The notes beneath the pieces are model-generated. The model saw nothing but the letters and a program-made list of their open reading frames with translations, was not told the DNA's origin and did no database searches. DNA of 64,000 bases. It comes from Anoplolepis gracilipes (taxonomy: Eukaryota; Arthropoda; Insecta; Hymenoptera; Formicidae). Positions 39,308-51,923 of the stretch are shown piece after piece (the stretch's first letter is position 1; each line of letters begins with the position of its first letter). The translations under genes were made by a program, and so were the position numbers. The stretch lies in the NCBI RefSeq assembly GCF_047496725.1, contig NC_132974.1:1867501-1931500 (forward strand), in the 5' to 3' direction.

Positions 39308-39340
<33 letters not shown>
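39174..39340. repeat. 28-bp inverted repeat enclosing (CT)n(TA)n, followed by (AT)n
   Basis: Left arm 39174-39201 (TATGTCGTTGTCGAAGAGAG...) is repeated as its reverse complement at 39286-39313 (...CTCTTTTCGACAACGACATA) with about one mismatch. The space between is a (CT)n tract (39202-39252) and a (TA)n tract (39253-39287). A further (AT)n tract follows to about 39340. Confidence 0.85.
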
Positions 39341-39342
<2 letters not shown>

Positions 39343-42300
39343 TTTTAACGCAAGACACATATGAGTTCAATATGCACGTTTAGCCGCGGCTTTCACGCGT
39401 TATCACACGCAATAACGCATCGATACGGATTATTTCGTCTATTAGAGCCCGCATGCACGCACGCACGTGCATACGTACATACATATTACGTTGCACCATC
39501 GACCGCCACACGCGATGCGACGCAAAAAGCCCATTAAACGCCGCCTATTTTGACGATGTTAAAAAATACGGCGGAATGCTGGCCGAATGACAAATTGATT
39601 CGAGAAGAGATTAATCGTCCGAGAGACGTTACGCCGTCCGTTACGGATCGAGAAAAGCTAAATCGTGTCTCTCTCTCTCAGATGACCTTCTACCATCGCA
39701 ATAAGAACGAACGCATGCTACATCTTGGCCTATGGTAGCCGACGTACGATCGAACGCGCTGGTTTCCGCAGGAAAACGTGCGCTAAATTATTAATGGCAC
39801 GGCGCGACGCATTGTAATTTCTGCTACACTTCGCCTTCTTCGAATACGACAATAATGATAATAATAACAAGTGTCGTTATTATTAGACAGATGTACAAAA
39901 TTGCTGTATTAATTGTATAAATTATTTGAATATTGAACATGATACTTTACGAGTAAGACGGAATGATAAAGTTTTGTCAAATAAATAATCTTATAGTAAA
40001 AGAATTAACATTATTTATCTTCAATTAACGTCGGTTATCTTTATTAAAATTTCGAAATTGCACGATAAACGCATGCATATCGAATTTAATTAAAAGTAAA
40101 TCTTAAGAAACCTTTCGTGGATTTCATTACAAAAATGTATCACGATTGATAATAGGTCATCTTCGCAAACAACATAAGTTATTTTTATGCAACTTAATTT
40201 ACATCGTAATTGATATCGTTGTATGCAATCGTAGTCGCTGATTTATTTATTATTTCGCTTTTATCGTGCAGATGATCAATAATTCAATTTAATTGAATAA
40301 ATTGGTATCATATACATGGTGTTCTCGACCTAACGAGTTGTATTTATTAAATTGTAATTCTTCAATTAATTTTATATCGACTTTTTCTTAAGCAAATAAG
40401 AAACTTTGATTGAAATCTATCCGCAACTTTCCAGTTTCTGGAAAAAAAAAGAAAAAAAAATATATATATATATATGTCATTAAATCTCGGAATTAAGAAA
40501 GATTAAAGAGAAAAAATTAGATTTACTTTAAATTGATTGAAGAATAATTTCATCACTTTTTAAAACTTATATAATTAACTTAATATGATTAAGCGTATTA
40601 TTCTCAGTTTGCCGTTTTAAGACAATTTCATAACTATATTAAAAATACAAAGATATTGAATCGTCATTTTAACTAGTTTGGTGCCTGGTATTTGGAGCTG
40701 AAGGATAACTCGATAGGTCTAGGACAGTCTCTATATATATATATATATATATATAGATTCAATGACGCAGAAGATAGAAAGATAGACTACAGATATGTGT
40801 TATACGATACTACAACACGGTTCACATATCTACGATGTTAAGAATTTGTGATGATTAAATTTGATTCTAACAGCACATTTTTTTTTTAAATAGCATAATT
40901 TAATGCGCAACAGAATCTAAAACGCCGCAAATATATATTTCTCCTAAATTCAGAATGCAGATACAAATGTCATTCTCTTCGGTCACATTTATTCCTTGTC
41001 GTGCTACTTACAATAAATACATTACTCGACACTATCGTAAACCATCAATAATTCGTGTTTCCTACAATTTTCGTTTAATTCTTATATCCGATATCAATTT
41101 TGGTACCTTCTTTAAATAATTTGTGCGCGGCTCGCGCGGCAGAAATGGATTAATTTAATTAATTTAATTTTTAATGCTATGCAAAAATCGTTGTAAAACA
41201 CAATAATCGAAAAATATCACGAAATATCGAATATTTTGTTAATGTAGCGTCATTACTTCTTTACGAGATGTGCTCATGCTGATTTGCACAATGTGTAGGT
41301 GAAAATGAAGAGGGCTTCCGTCGAATGTAACTCGTGTGATTACGCACAGATTTACAACGCTTAAAATATTAATCGATGCCAATGGTGTGTTAGCGTGGCA
41401 AAAAGAATAAGACGATTTAGGCCAAGCGAGAAAAGATGCGTTGCAAGTAGGCTGAGATGACTCGTTATGAAAGAAAGTAGCAAGGTGTTTACACGAGTGC
41501 TTATACTGAAAGTAATTATCCTAGGAAGCCACTGTAAGGAACGAACTGTGAAGATATTAATTTTTCTTACAAGCATTTCCGATTATCTCGGTTTCAGTTT
41601 CGACAATCTGCAATCATTATAAATTGATTGAGAGAAAGAATTCATTTTGCTTTTTTTCCTGAAATATTAGAGTCGATTCATTAATATCATTGATCTTATA
41701 TATAATTAATTTTATAATCCCCCTCGTAAAATTCATTTTTAAGTAATTAAAATACTTTGTGCTATGCGCATATTGCATATTATCCGTAAAAATTAATATT
41801 TAAAAAAATTTTTTCTTTAAGAAAAATTCGTTAAATATATTACAAATGATATACATACATGGGACAACAATAATAAGAATTCGATTTACTCTCCTATCCA
41901 AGAGTATAATATCTTAAACTTTAGATAGCCAAATTTTTCAATTAGAATAACCCACGCTGTATGTTGCATGAATATCGTGATTTATGTATTGCGCGATGAT
42001 CCCTCGTGACACACATATATAAATTCATATATTTATAAAAAACGGTAATACATTCCTATCTCACCACGTTTGCCACGTTTAATATACAACTTCTTAAATG
42101 CGATTACATTTGGTATGAATTACAAAAAATACACAGAGTATATCATGCGTATAAAAACAGTTGCGTGTGTCACGGAAATAATCTATGTCTACTATGATAA
42201 TCTTCTTATAATCTGCGGATCGTAATCAAGCTTCGAGCAATTATTAAACAGTTCGAACCCTTAAATAAGAGAGACAAGAACTTTTCACATTTGGGAATAT

Positions 42301-42507
42301 TATAAAATATCATACATTAAGAATACTATACTTATTAATGGATAAATATGTGAAGTTTATATATGTATAAAACTTATTATTGAAATTAATCTTATCAACT
42401 AGAATAATATCGATTTCTTTTTTGAATAGAACATAGAATAAATAATTCAACTGTGATGTGTATATCTGAAGGCGAGAGTTTAAATATTACAAGATAATTA
42501 TGTAAAA
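39341..42507. other. Intergenic region between fax and Evi5, part 3
   Basis: A CpG-richer stretch at 39360-39800, then AT-rich with a short (TA)n at 40733-40755. No gene supported. Confidence 0.4.
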
Positions 42508-43232
42508 TTTATTTGCAACAAATTTCACGGAAAGAAATTTACAAATTTAAATTTGTAAATTTTATATTTTGGAATTCTTTTGAGAATATCACATGTCGGT
42601 CTAAACCTCGTTTGAAAAAGAAATACTGTTATGTGACAGTAACCATTTACTGAATAATAAACAATTGTTAGTTATATTCTATTAATACTCTGTTAAAACT
42701 ATAACGTTATATGCTCTATGTATGTAATACTCCATGTAATGTGTAAAATATAATCATAATAATTGCTAGTAATAATAAACAATATTCTGTTATGGTGTTG
42801 CACATATAAAGCATTAAAATAGATTCTCGTTTTATGGGGTAATCGCTATGAAAAAAAAATGTAGCTTTAAAGAAATCTCCAAATATCGAATTATAAATTA
42901 CAATTTGATTTCTTTAAAACCATTGTTCCTGATTACGATCGAGATTACTTAGGTTGATTACCGAAAGTGTCTATCATTATTACTTCATTGTTTCGTTCAT
43001 TATCGTTATAGTGTAATTAATTAATTGGCTATGCATATTTGTTATATTTGGCCTAGTAATAATACATGTAACTAAACAGGATTATTACGAGTCTACCCCC
43101 CTCGTATATTACAATCTAAGCGCATATGCGTTATTTCCTACAGCGAAAGCCGAACGACGAACAAAAGATTCGTACGCATCGATAACGGAGTATTAGTTAG
43201 CTGCCTACTAATGGTCTGGTATACATAGAATT
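42508..43232 (-). other. Evi5: Probable Evi5 3' UTR
   Basis: Sequence past the Evi5 stop. On the minus strand a candidate AATAAA lies at 42508-42513. A perfect 28-bp palindrome of AAATTTACAAATTT type is at 42535-42562. The end of the transcript is not determined. Confidence 0.3.
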
Positions 43233-43394
43233 CTATACCTCGGGTGAGTTTGGCGTGGTCGTATTGATATGATCCTGTAAGCAAATTCTGAGATCCCGCT
43301 CATCCAATTCGCTTTCAGTATCGACGCTGAAACTTCGCACAGTTTGCCCGCCGAGACCCGTCCATCGTTGCTTCCAGCTCTCTAGCCTCATGAC
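43233..43394 (-). CDS. Evi5: Evi5 last exon and stop
   Basis: 53 codons plus TAG. After a GTCACAG acceptor it reads VMRLESWKQRWTGLGGQTVR, then a Ser/Asp-rich stretch ending NTTTPNSPEV. It follows the exon at 47340-47438 in phase 0. The stop overlaps a GAG|GTATAG sequence that might serve as a donor, so a longer form cannot be excluded. Confidence 0.82.
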   Translation of the reverse strand, partial: VMRLESWKQRWTGLGGQTVRSFSVDTESELDERDLRICLQDHINTTTPNSPEV

Positions 43395-46300
43395 CTGTGA
43401 CAGATAAAACACGTAATGTCAACGTACTTCCAAGTAATTCTCCACAAAAAGAGAGAAAGAAAAAGAGAGACGTATCTCGCTTCATAAGGTATCCAATTCA
43501 ACTCTCATTTAAAATAAAATTTTAAGACAAAAAAGTGAAATCTGTCATAAAATTTAAAATTTCTGAAATAACGTTGACTTTCATTACAATTGCTTCGATT
43601 CTGAAAATACTTTGTTATTAATATATATTGTTGTTATTTATTAAAAGTTTATTGTTATTATCTTATAAATTGATATCTTGTAATCTAAAGTTAAATTAAA
43701 TAAGAAATTTTTTCTTTTTCTAAAAAGTCACAACTTAAGAGACATTAAACAAATATGATATACTAGTTACATAAATTAGCATTAAAATTAAGATCGCAAC
43801 TCTTTCTGTTGCATTGAAAATGTACAAATGTATCAATACATCAGTTAGATGAAATCATGTGCATATATGAATAATGTAACGAAGAAAAAAAAAAACTCAA
43901 AATTCAATTTCATATTAATTTAGTGAACATTTGTGATACGTTCACAGTTACTTTCATGCTTCTTTCACATTTATGTGTTTTTTTCTTCTTCTTCGAATTA
44001 AAAGCAATGTAACCGTGAATGTTTATCAGAACGAAACAGTGAACTTAATCTTAAGGAAGCATGCAGTTAAACGGGAAGAACACGCCATGCTCACGCATCA
44101 CCACGCGTATAATACAGAAAGTGAGCTACATTTTATTTAAACCAGACTCATCCGAAAGTGCTATTGTGGCGATAATAACAATATCCTTAGAAGAGTCATG
44201 AAATCACATATTAAGTTAAATCAATCAGAATTCAATCCAATATTTTTCACGAAACAATTCTGATTCCTCAATCGAATTCAATACTTATAATTAAGCCGAT
44301 TTAATGTACTATGTACATTTATGATGTTATATTTAATACTATATATATTTATGATGCACATTTATAATGACACTCATATTTTAAATTATGAATTGCTAAT
44401 GTAAAACTGTTACCCACTATGTAAATGTACATGTTGTTGATGTATTAATAAAAGCAAGAATTTCAAACCCAGATTATGAAGGAAAACATATAACGCAATA
44501 AATAATGAACCAGCTATAATGATAAATTCTTTTACAGCTAAAAAAAAAAAAAAAAAAACATTATCATGCCACGCGCACACATATACACGGAGACGGTAGA
44601 AAATGATGCTTACACATGGGTAAAGACTTACTCGAGCCAGCGCCAAGGCTCAGTCTCCGGGCTGGTGATTGGCGTGGGGAACTGAGGAGAGACAGAGATA
44701 ACACAGCAATAGAGGGTTAATTTTGCAACAACGATTAGTCCCTTCTGGTTAGCACTAGTCATCGTTCGGTACCTTTACACAATAAGAACCATTACCGTGC
44801 CCATTATCCATCTCATTCAGCAACATCATACGTATTCCGGTTAAAAAATTACGCGTATGTGTACATGCGTACACGTCTGATATTAAACACAATAAGACGT
44901 CAATTTACTTTTGTCGCGTTAGAAGATATATTAGTTGATGTGTCAAGCAGATATATTTTTTTTTTGCGAAACTAAATACAAAAATTAAACACGATTTCTG
45001 CCTAATTTTCTTTTATTTATAAATAAAGTAACGCGGAATAATTGAATAATTTGTATAATTCAATAGAACGACGTCTGATACCTGCTCTTATATGACGTCT
45101 AATTATATTAATTTCTCGTATATTACAAATGTATATTTAATGCGGCATTTTATCAATATTATAAAAAATAATGTTGGGTAACAGCATGTCTCCTTATCCG
45201 TCGCCACGTTGAAATTAAAATTTTTATATTTAATGTAAATATAATTTCATAAATTAAATGCCTCTTAATAAATTAAAAACTTTAAATAAGTTTTTGATGC
45301 TAAATTTGAGTGAGATAAACTGTTAATAATTTATAGAAGATATGCATAGTTGAACACTTTTAAATTCGCTTGCAATCTTCAATAAATATTTTATCTGTAA
45401 AGTTGATTATAACTAATTAGTCCTTATATGCTGTGCTAACTCTCATTTTCTAGTCCGACATTAATTTACATATGTATATTCAATGATATTAAATCAGTTT
45501 TGCAGATAATTTCAATTTGATTTATATTTTGGATGAGTACAATATTGAAAAAGAAATATATAAAAAAAAATGATATTATAGTACTTCTTTGAACTCTGTT
45601 GAGTAAAATTAAAAATTTTTGTTTTCAAAAGCATACGTCATAGAGCAGTGCAGATATGAAAAGCTGCGATATAATAAGCAAATTGTATAAATCTTTCGTA
45701 ATAATCTTTATTTTTGATAATATGAAATAATGAATCATCTCTATAGATGAACGCGAATTCTTAATATGTATAGGTACTTATATAACGGTAAATTATTGCG
45801 CTGTATAAAGCTATATGTCTTATGTTCATAAAGAAACAAAGCCACATTCTCCTAATTAAGCATTGTTATTAGTGGCATATACAATAAATACTGAAGAAGT
45901 ATTTTCCTTATAATTTCTTCTATATAGTTATCTCGATATATGTATATAATGTGTGATTAAATTAATTGCAATCTCTTTTGGCTAAAAAGTAAATTAGACA
46001 ATTAATCATTTAATCATCATATATTTTTTCATTTTTATTTCTCATTTTTATTATTAGCAATTATCGCTAAATTTGAAGAAATAAACTGATTGAACATCTT
46101 TTACCTCTATAAATATTTACAACTGTCATTTTATACAGCAATAATAAACAGCATATATTTTATGTAAATAAATAATATATAAAATATAATAAGTTACCGA
46201 AAAATTGAAATACGTTCTCAGTATTCAGTTATAAAACAAGTTTTAGTCACAGTAATCACAAAAAATTTTATTTCCGCAATCCACCAGAAGCGACGACGTT

Positions 46301-47061
46301 ATAAAGCGTGTTGATTAGCATTAGATTGCAGTAAGAGGTGCTGTTTGTGCATAATTGTCTTACAAGTGTATACACATCAATGAAAACACGAGTTACATTT
46401 ATGAACTTAGCAAAGTGAAATGTTTTTTGTGTACAGTAGGCATGAATTTATAATGAATGAATTTACAAGAGTGCAGTATGTGATAGCACATTAAAAATCG
46501 AAAGGTTCAGTTTATGTATGATGCTTGTTAGAATAGTGTAATTATATATAATCTTAAATAACATATATTATACACTTAAACGATATAAAAGTAATATTTG
46601 ATTTATTAGAATTAATATATTAGTATATTAAAGAAATGATAATCAATTCCGTTAATGTTATAATATTTAAATTATTTGATAAAACTATATTTTGCAGGAT
46701 CAAAAGAACGAACACACAACAGTGCAGGTTTTAATAAAAAATTAAAAAAAAAGCAGAAAATATTTATTTGCATTTTATAAAATATATTTTTTTTTACAAA
46801 ATATTCAAAAAGTTTTAATTGTTAAAAACTACAATTGTGATCATATAAAACTATAATAAATTCGTAAATTACTATTTCAAATTATTGTTCTTTTTTCGTT
46901 TGTGTATAATAGAAACATTTGCACACACAATTGTGTGCACATGTAAACTTATTCAATCAAATAAAGAAAAATATGTTTATCGCTTTTAATTAATTGTTTG
47001 CACAAATATTATATTTTATTAAATATAATAAAAATATTTAAAATATATATAATAAGATATT

Positions 47062-47117
<56 letters not shown>

Positions 47118-50100
47118 GTGTGTGTGTGTGTGTGTGTGTGTGATTGTGCTGTTTCTCATGTGATTTATTATTATTATATTTACATAGACTGAAAGAGAAA
47201 ATTTATAATTGTTTGACATACATCATATAAGGGAAATAAATGTGTTATAAAAAAGATAGTTCTCCACCCCTTACTGCAATATTTCGAGAGAGATACTGCT
47301 TTCGTTAACACAATGTAAAAAAATGTAAATTCCACGTACCTCGGCCTTTAATTCAGCGACTTTATCCTGTAGTTCTCTTACTTTCTCACTGTCATCTAAA
47401 TTATTTCTAAGTTCGCCCTCTGCGTGCATTTCCTCATTCTACAAATAGATCAAATATTTTATTCATTTTATAGTAGTATAACATAATAAATATCTGATAA
47501 AACTTATAAAAGTTATATTAACTAACCTTTAATTCAAGAAGGGATATTTTCTGCATAAGTTCTGCGACTTGCTGTGCGTGTTCGGCATCGCGTATACTGG
47601 CCATCATAGCCTCGTCCTTCATTTTCGATTCCAGATCGGAGTATTTGTGTTGTTGTTCTCTTAACTTGGCCGCCAGATCCTTTTCCCGAGCTAACGCAGC
47701 CTCCAAATCATCCTTAAGTACTTTTCCACCTTCATCTTGTCTACGAAGTTGATTGGTTGCCACCTGTACCTGAGTTTCAAGCTCCATAACTTTAAGTCGA
47801 AGCTCTTTAACTTCAGTTAACGCCTCCATCTCTCGAATTCTGGTCGTCATTAAGTCTTCCTCGAATTTCTGTACTTCGTGACCCCGATTTTCCCAAAAGA
47901 GCAGCTTCTTTGGCGTAGAGTCAGCAGCAGGTGCTGATTGAGCAGACCGATGTTCTTGTAGATGCCTCTGCCAGGCTGCGCTTAATTCCATGACCCTTTG
48001 TCGTAAATCCTACATAATGTATAATTGGATTAATATTAGCATAAATATAAGAAATTTGAATATATTAAGAATTAGGAATGACAAGCCATACCTTTAAGGA
48101 TAAATTAGCTTCTGCCTCTCTAAGTTTAACCGCAATAAGTTCCTCTTGCAAATGAGCAACAGAGTTGTCTGGTGTCGATTCGCGTAAAGTCTTTTTATCT
48201 TGTTCCAATTCTTGTATTCTCCCTCTGAGTTCTCTAATCAGTGCATCGTTTTCTGCCTCGTGTAATCTAACTCTAACCAATTCCTCTTGCAAACACTGTA
48301 TCATCTCTTCCTTCTGCGATAATGCTTCTTGTTTCATTAATATTTCATCGAGCGATGACTGTCTAGATGTCATGTTTTCCTCGAGAAGAATCGAAAGAGA
48401 TCTCAATTCCTCATGAGCTTGTTCGAGCTGATGACTCGTTTCGAGATGTGTATGTCGAAGCGCCGCCAATTCTCTTTGCGCTATAAAAGCAGTTTCTTCT
48501 TCTTCCGCTCGTGACACTTGACCTCTAACTAATCTATCGGCCAGTTCCGCGGACTCCGCTTCTAGAAGTTCAGTTCTTTGTCTAAGCAATCTGTTGTCCG
48601 CTCTAAGTCTGCGTAGTTCGACCATTTCTTCTTGTTCTTTCATCTTTAAGATAGTGTAATCTTTTTCCAATTTCTTCATTCTTTTCGGATTGATTTTCAT
48701 TCCATAAGCAAGTGTCATGAGACCATCAGGATCTTTTTCGGCCTTTCCAGGCAATTGCTTCTGGAAAAACTGCATAAAAAAACAAAATTATAGTTTTACT
48801 TCAACTTATTAAATAAGCGAAAAATCTATTGCTCATTTTTGTGTGCTTATTTAAGAACATTGAGCCATACTAAAAATTAAAGTTTCTTATAACATTGACA
48901 ATCTAATCTAATCTAACTGTAAGTCTTAATCATTACTAAGAAACTCTTTTCAAACTTTCAGATAAAATCTTACCTTCAACATGCCTTCCATATCTAAACT
49001 GAGCAAATCTTCTTTGCCTAAATGTAACATCGCCAACGCAACTTTGAAGATAATTTCCATGCCCTCTGATAGAAAAACGTCAAAAATGCGACATGCTAGG
49101 GGAAGACTTAGCGCTGTGGTGAATAATGTAAGAAACCAAGAGGACGCATACATCGACGTATGGAAACCTTGGGCCGTAAAGTGAGCGTGAAGTTCGGGAT
49201 GCGTGTCAGCAACTAAATGTTCCAGCTGATACATGCATACTCCTAATTCAGCCATACTTGGTTTAAACATATCCCGTAAGCGATATTCTTGCATAAGCGC
49301 TACTAGTACAGCAAAAGCTTCTTCTTCCGGCATTTGCTGCAACAATATACAAAATTTACGTCAAGTAAAATATATAAAAACAGATTGTTTTTTCTGTTCT
49401 TTCTTTCTTCTCATGTGTGAGATAAAAAATTAATAAAAATATACATTTAAAAAATTTAAGTTATTAAGATTATAATTTTTCGTAGATTTCTATAAACAAA
49501 TTGTTTTTATATAAAATTTTTCAATTCAGAATTTGTTATAAGAATGCTCTTAAAAGTTTACCTGCATTAAAAGTAATCCTACGATGAATCCTGAGCCTTG
49601 GCAGTATCCTACTTCACGATCGTGAAGGCTGTATGCTTTCATAACATTAAACAGACTTTCCTGACCAAGACCATCTTTTTCTTTAAAAAAGTCATGTTCA
49701 GGATATGTCCTGGCGATATCTCTTCTAATTATCCTTTCGCAGGCTGATGTTGCTTTAATGTACTCAGCGAATTGTTTCTTAACAGGAGAGTCATGAGCAC
49801 CACTTAATAACTGCCAAACAATACCCCTAAAAAATAATATATATAATTTAATCATGTAAATATATATAATTGATAATGATATATAATTTAATAATATAAA
49901 TCATATTGTGTAAACATAACTATTGTTGTTGAATATACAAAATTTATACATAGTGATTAATTTTTTGAAATCTAAATATATCGATAAAAGATCTTTAAGA
50001 ATGTTTTTGAAAATAATGTAGGTGCTACCTAAAATGGTGAGGTATGCCTTGACGGACCAATTCCTTAACAAATTCTTTCCGTTTCTTCCAATGATAATCC

Positions 50101-51861
50101 CAATCAGATACTATGTGACCCCACAGAGTCCACGTATTTTCTTCACCGTCAGCCGGATTGTGGCGTCGGGGCGCAGCATCGCCGTTACCTGCGCTGCCCC
50201 CCGACGCCACAGACACCTGTGATGTATCGGAGCCCTTTCTGCTATGATTGCTTTGGAGAGAGTTCAGTGATTTTGCATCAGATTCGATCAGCCTGGAATT
50301 AATAAAATATTAAATTATAATATCTGCTTGTAACGTTTGAACTGAACAGTAATGCATAGATATATTGATTTATGCATCATTTTTTACATAAATCAATATG
50401 GAATTCGCAATTTATTGTTTTGTATGTAAATCATATTAAATGCAACTAGAGTTTTTAAAAATTATCTTTGACTATCGATATTTCTCGCGAAATTATACAG
50501 ATAAATCCCTATTTTTTATAGGTACAAGTTATTCTTTGAGATTGTAATAATCTTTGTAAATTAAATCTTTTTTTTCATAATATATATGTATAGTTGAATT
50601 TATTAATTCCATAATAAATTAATTTGATATGAGGTATTATACGAGGGATGTAGAGAAAAGCCAAAACTTACGCTTTTTCCCAAATTTTTCGAGATTGAGT
50701 TAAAAATGCAGCCTTATTTTGCATCATTTCCAAGCCGAAATGCGTAGCAAAATTAACATTTAGCATTTCTACTCTAATCTTGAAGTAAAAAGGAATCCAA
50801 ATAATTTATCCAAATTTGTACATGCACACGAGAGGTTTCCTCCAATTTTACCACAGATCTTGGAAAATGGAAAATGGGAGAATTTTATATTCTGAGTTCG
50901 TTAGACCAATTTGACGTATCAATTTATCGGTCCATGCGTTGTTCGATTCTTGAAAGTTCGAGACTATAACAGTAATGTCAACCGATAAAACCATGAGGAT
51001 CACTTGACTATTCACCTATTGGCTTCCTCCAGCTTAGCTAACAGAGCCAGCTCGTCAGTAGGTATTTCTTGCGAGGGCGTTTGCTGCTCGCAAAGGGTGT
51101 CTAACGGCGGACTCGGGAGTATCTTGCCGGTGTGCGTGACGTTACGGGTAGACTGATGAATGCTGGAGGTGCATAAACACAGCACGCTCATCACCTGCGG
51201 TCCATAACGTGACAGTCCTAATTGGCCGACCGACGCGTTTACGCTGTCCCGAACGACGCTCTGGCTTCTGAAACGAAACGGTTACGTTGTGGTTAAATTA
51301 ACGTGGATACCAATTAACGCGATACGATTTACGCTTCAGCAGATCAGCGGTGATCTATTTAAGCGGTTATTATATGTACCCCTTCGTGCTCGTAATCGCA
51401 CAATTCCATGAACCGTGCATATTCGATCCAAAGCCATTAACTAAAACGGAGAAATTTGATTTTAACCGTAAGACGATTATATGAAATAATTAATTATATC
51501 GATAATCCCGTAACCAGTCTGCTAATTGCTTTTAATACCTCGAGAAATCCCACATGAAATTTAGTAATATCACTTATGTTATAATCCTTTAAATTTCAAT
51601 ATAAATCTTTCTATTGTTTTTTAAAGAGGTTTTAATAAGATTTTATTATTCAAGTGGCATTTTCTTATTTTTATTATATAATTTTATTATACTAATTATT
51701 CATTAATTGCACTTCATCGCTGAAATTTCAATTTGTACTGCTCACACATTTATTTGTAACGAGATATTATTTGTTTAAATTAAAATATCTAATTAATATT
51801 GTTTATAACTTGCCTAGCTCTCTACGTCTTTGTTTTCTCCATTTATTAATTTCAACGAGAG

Positions 51862-51923
<62 letters not shown>

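Noticed and set aside
48165..48416. Plus-strand Ser/Cys-rich frame
   Set aside because: It is antisense to the Evi5 coiled-coil exon.
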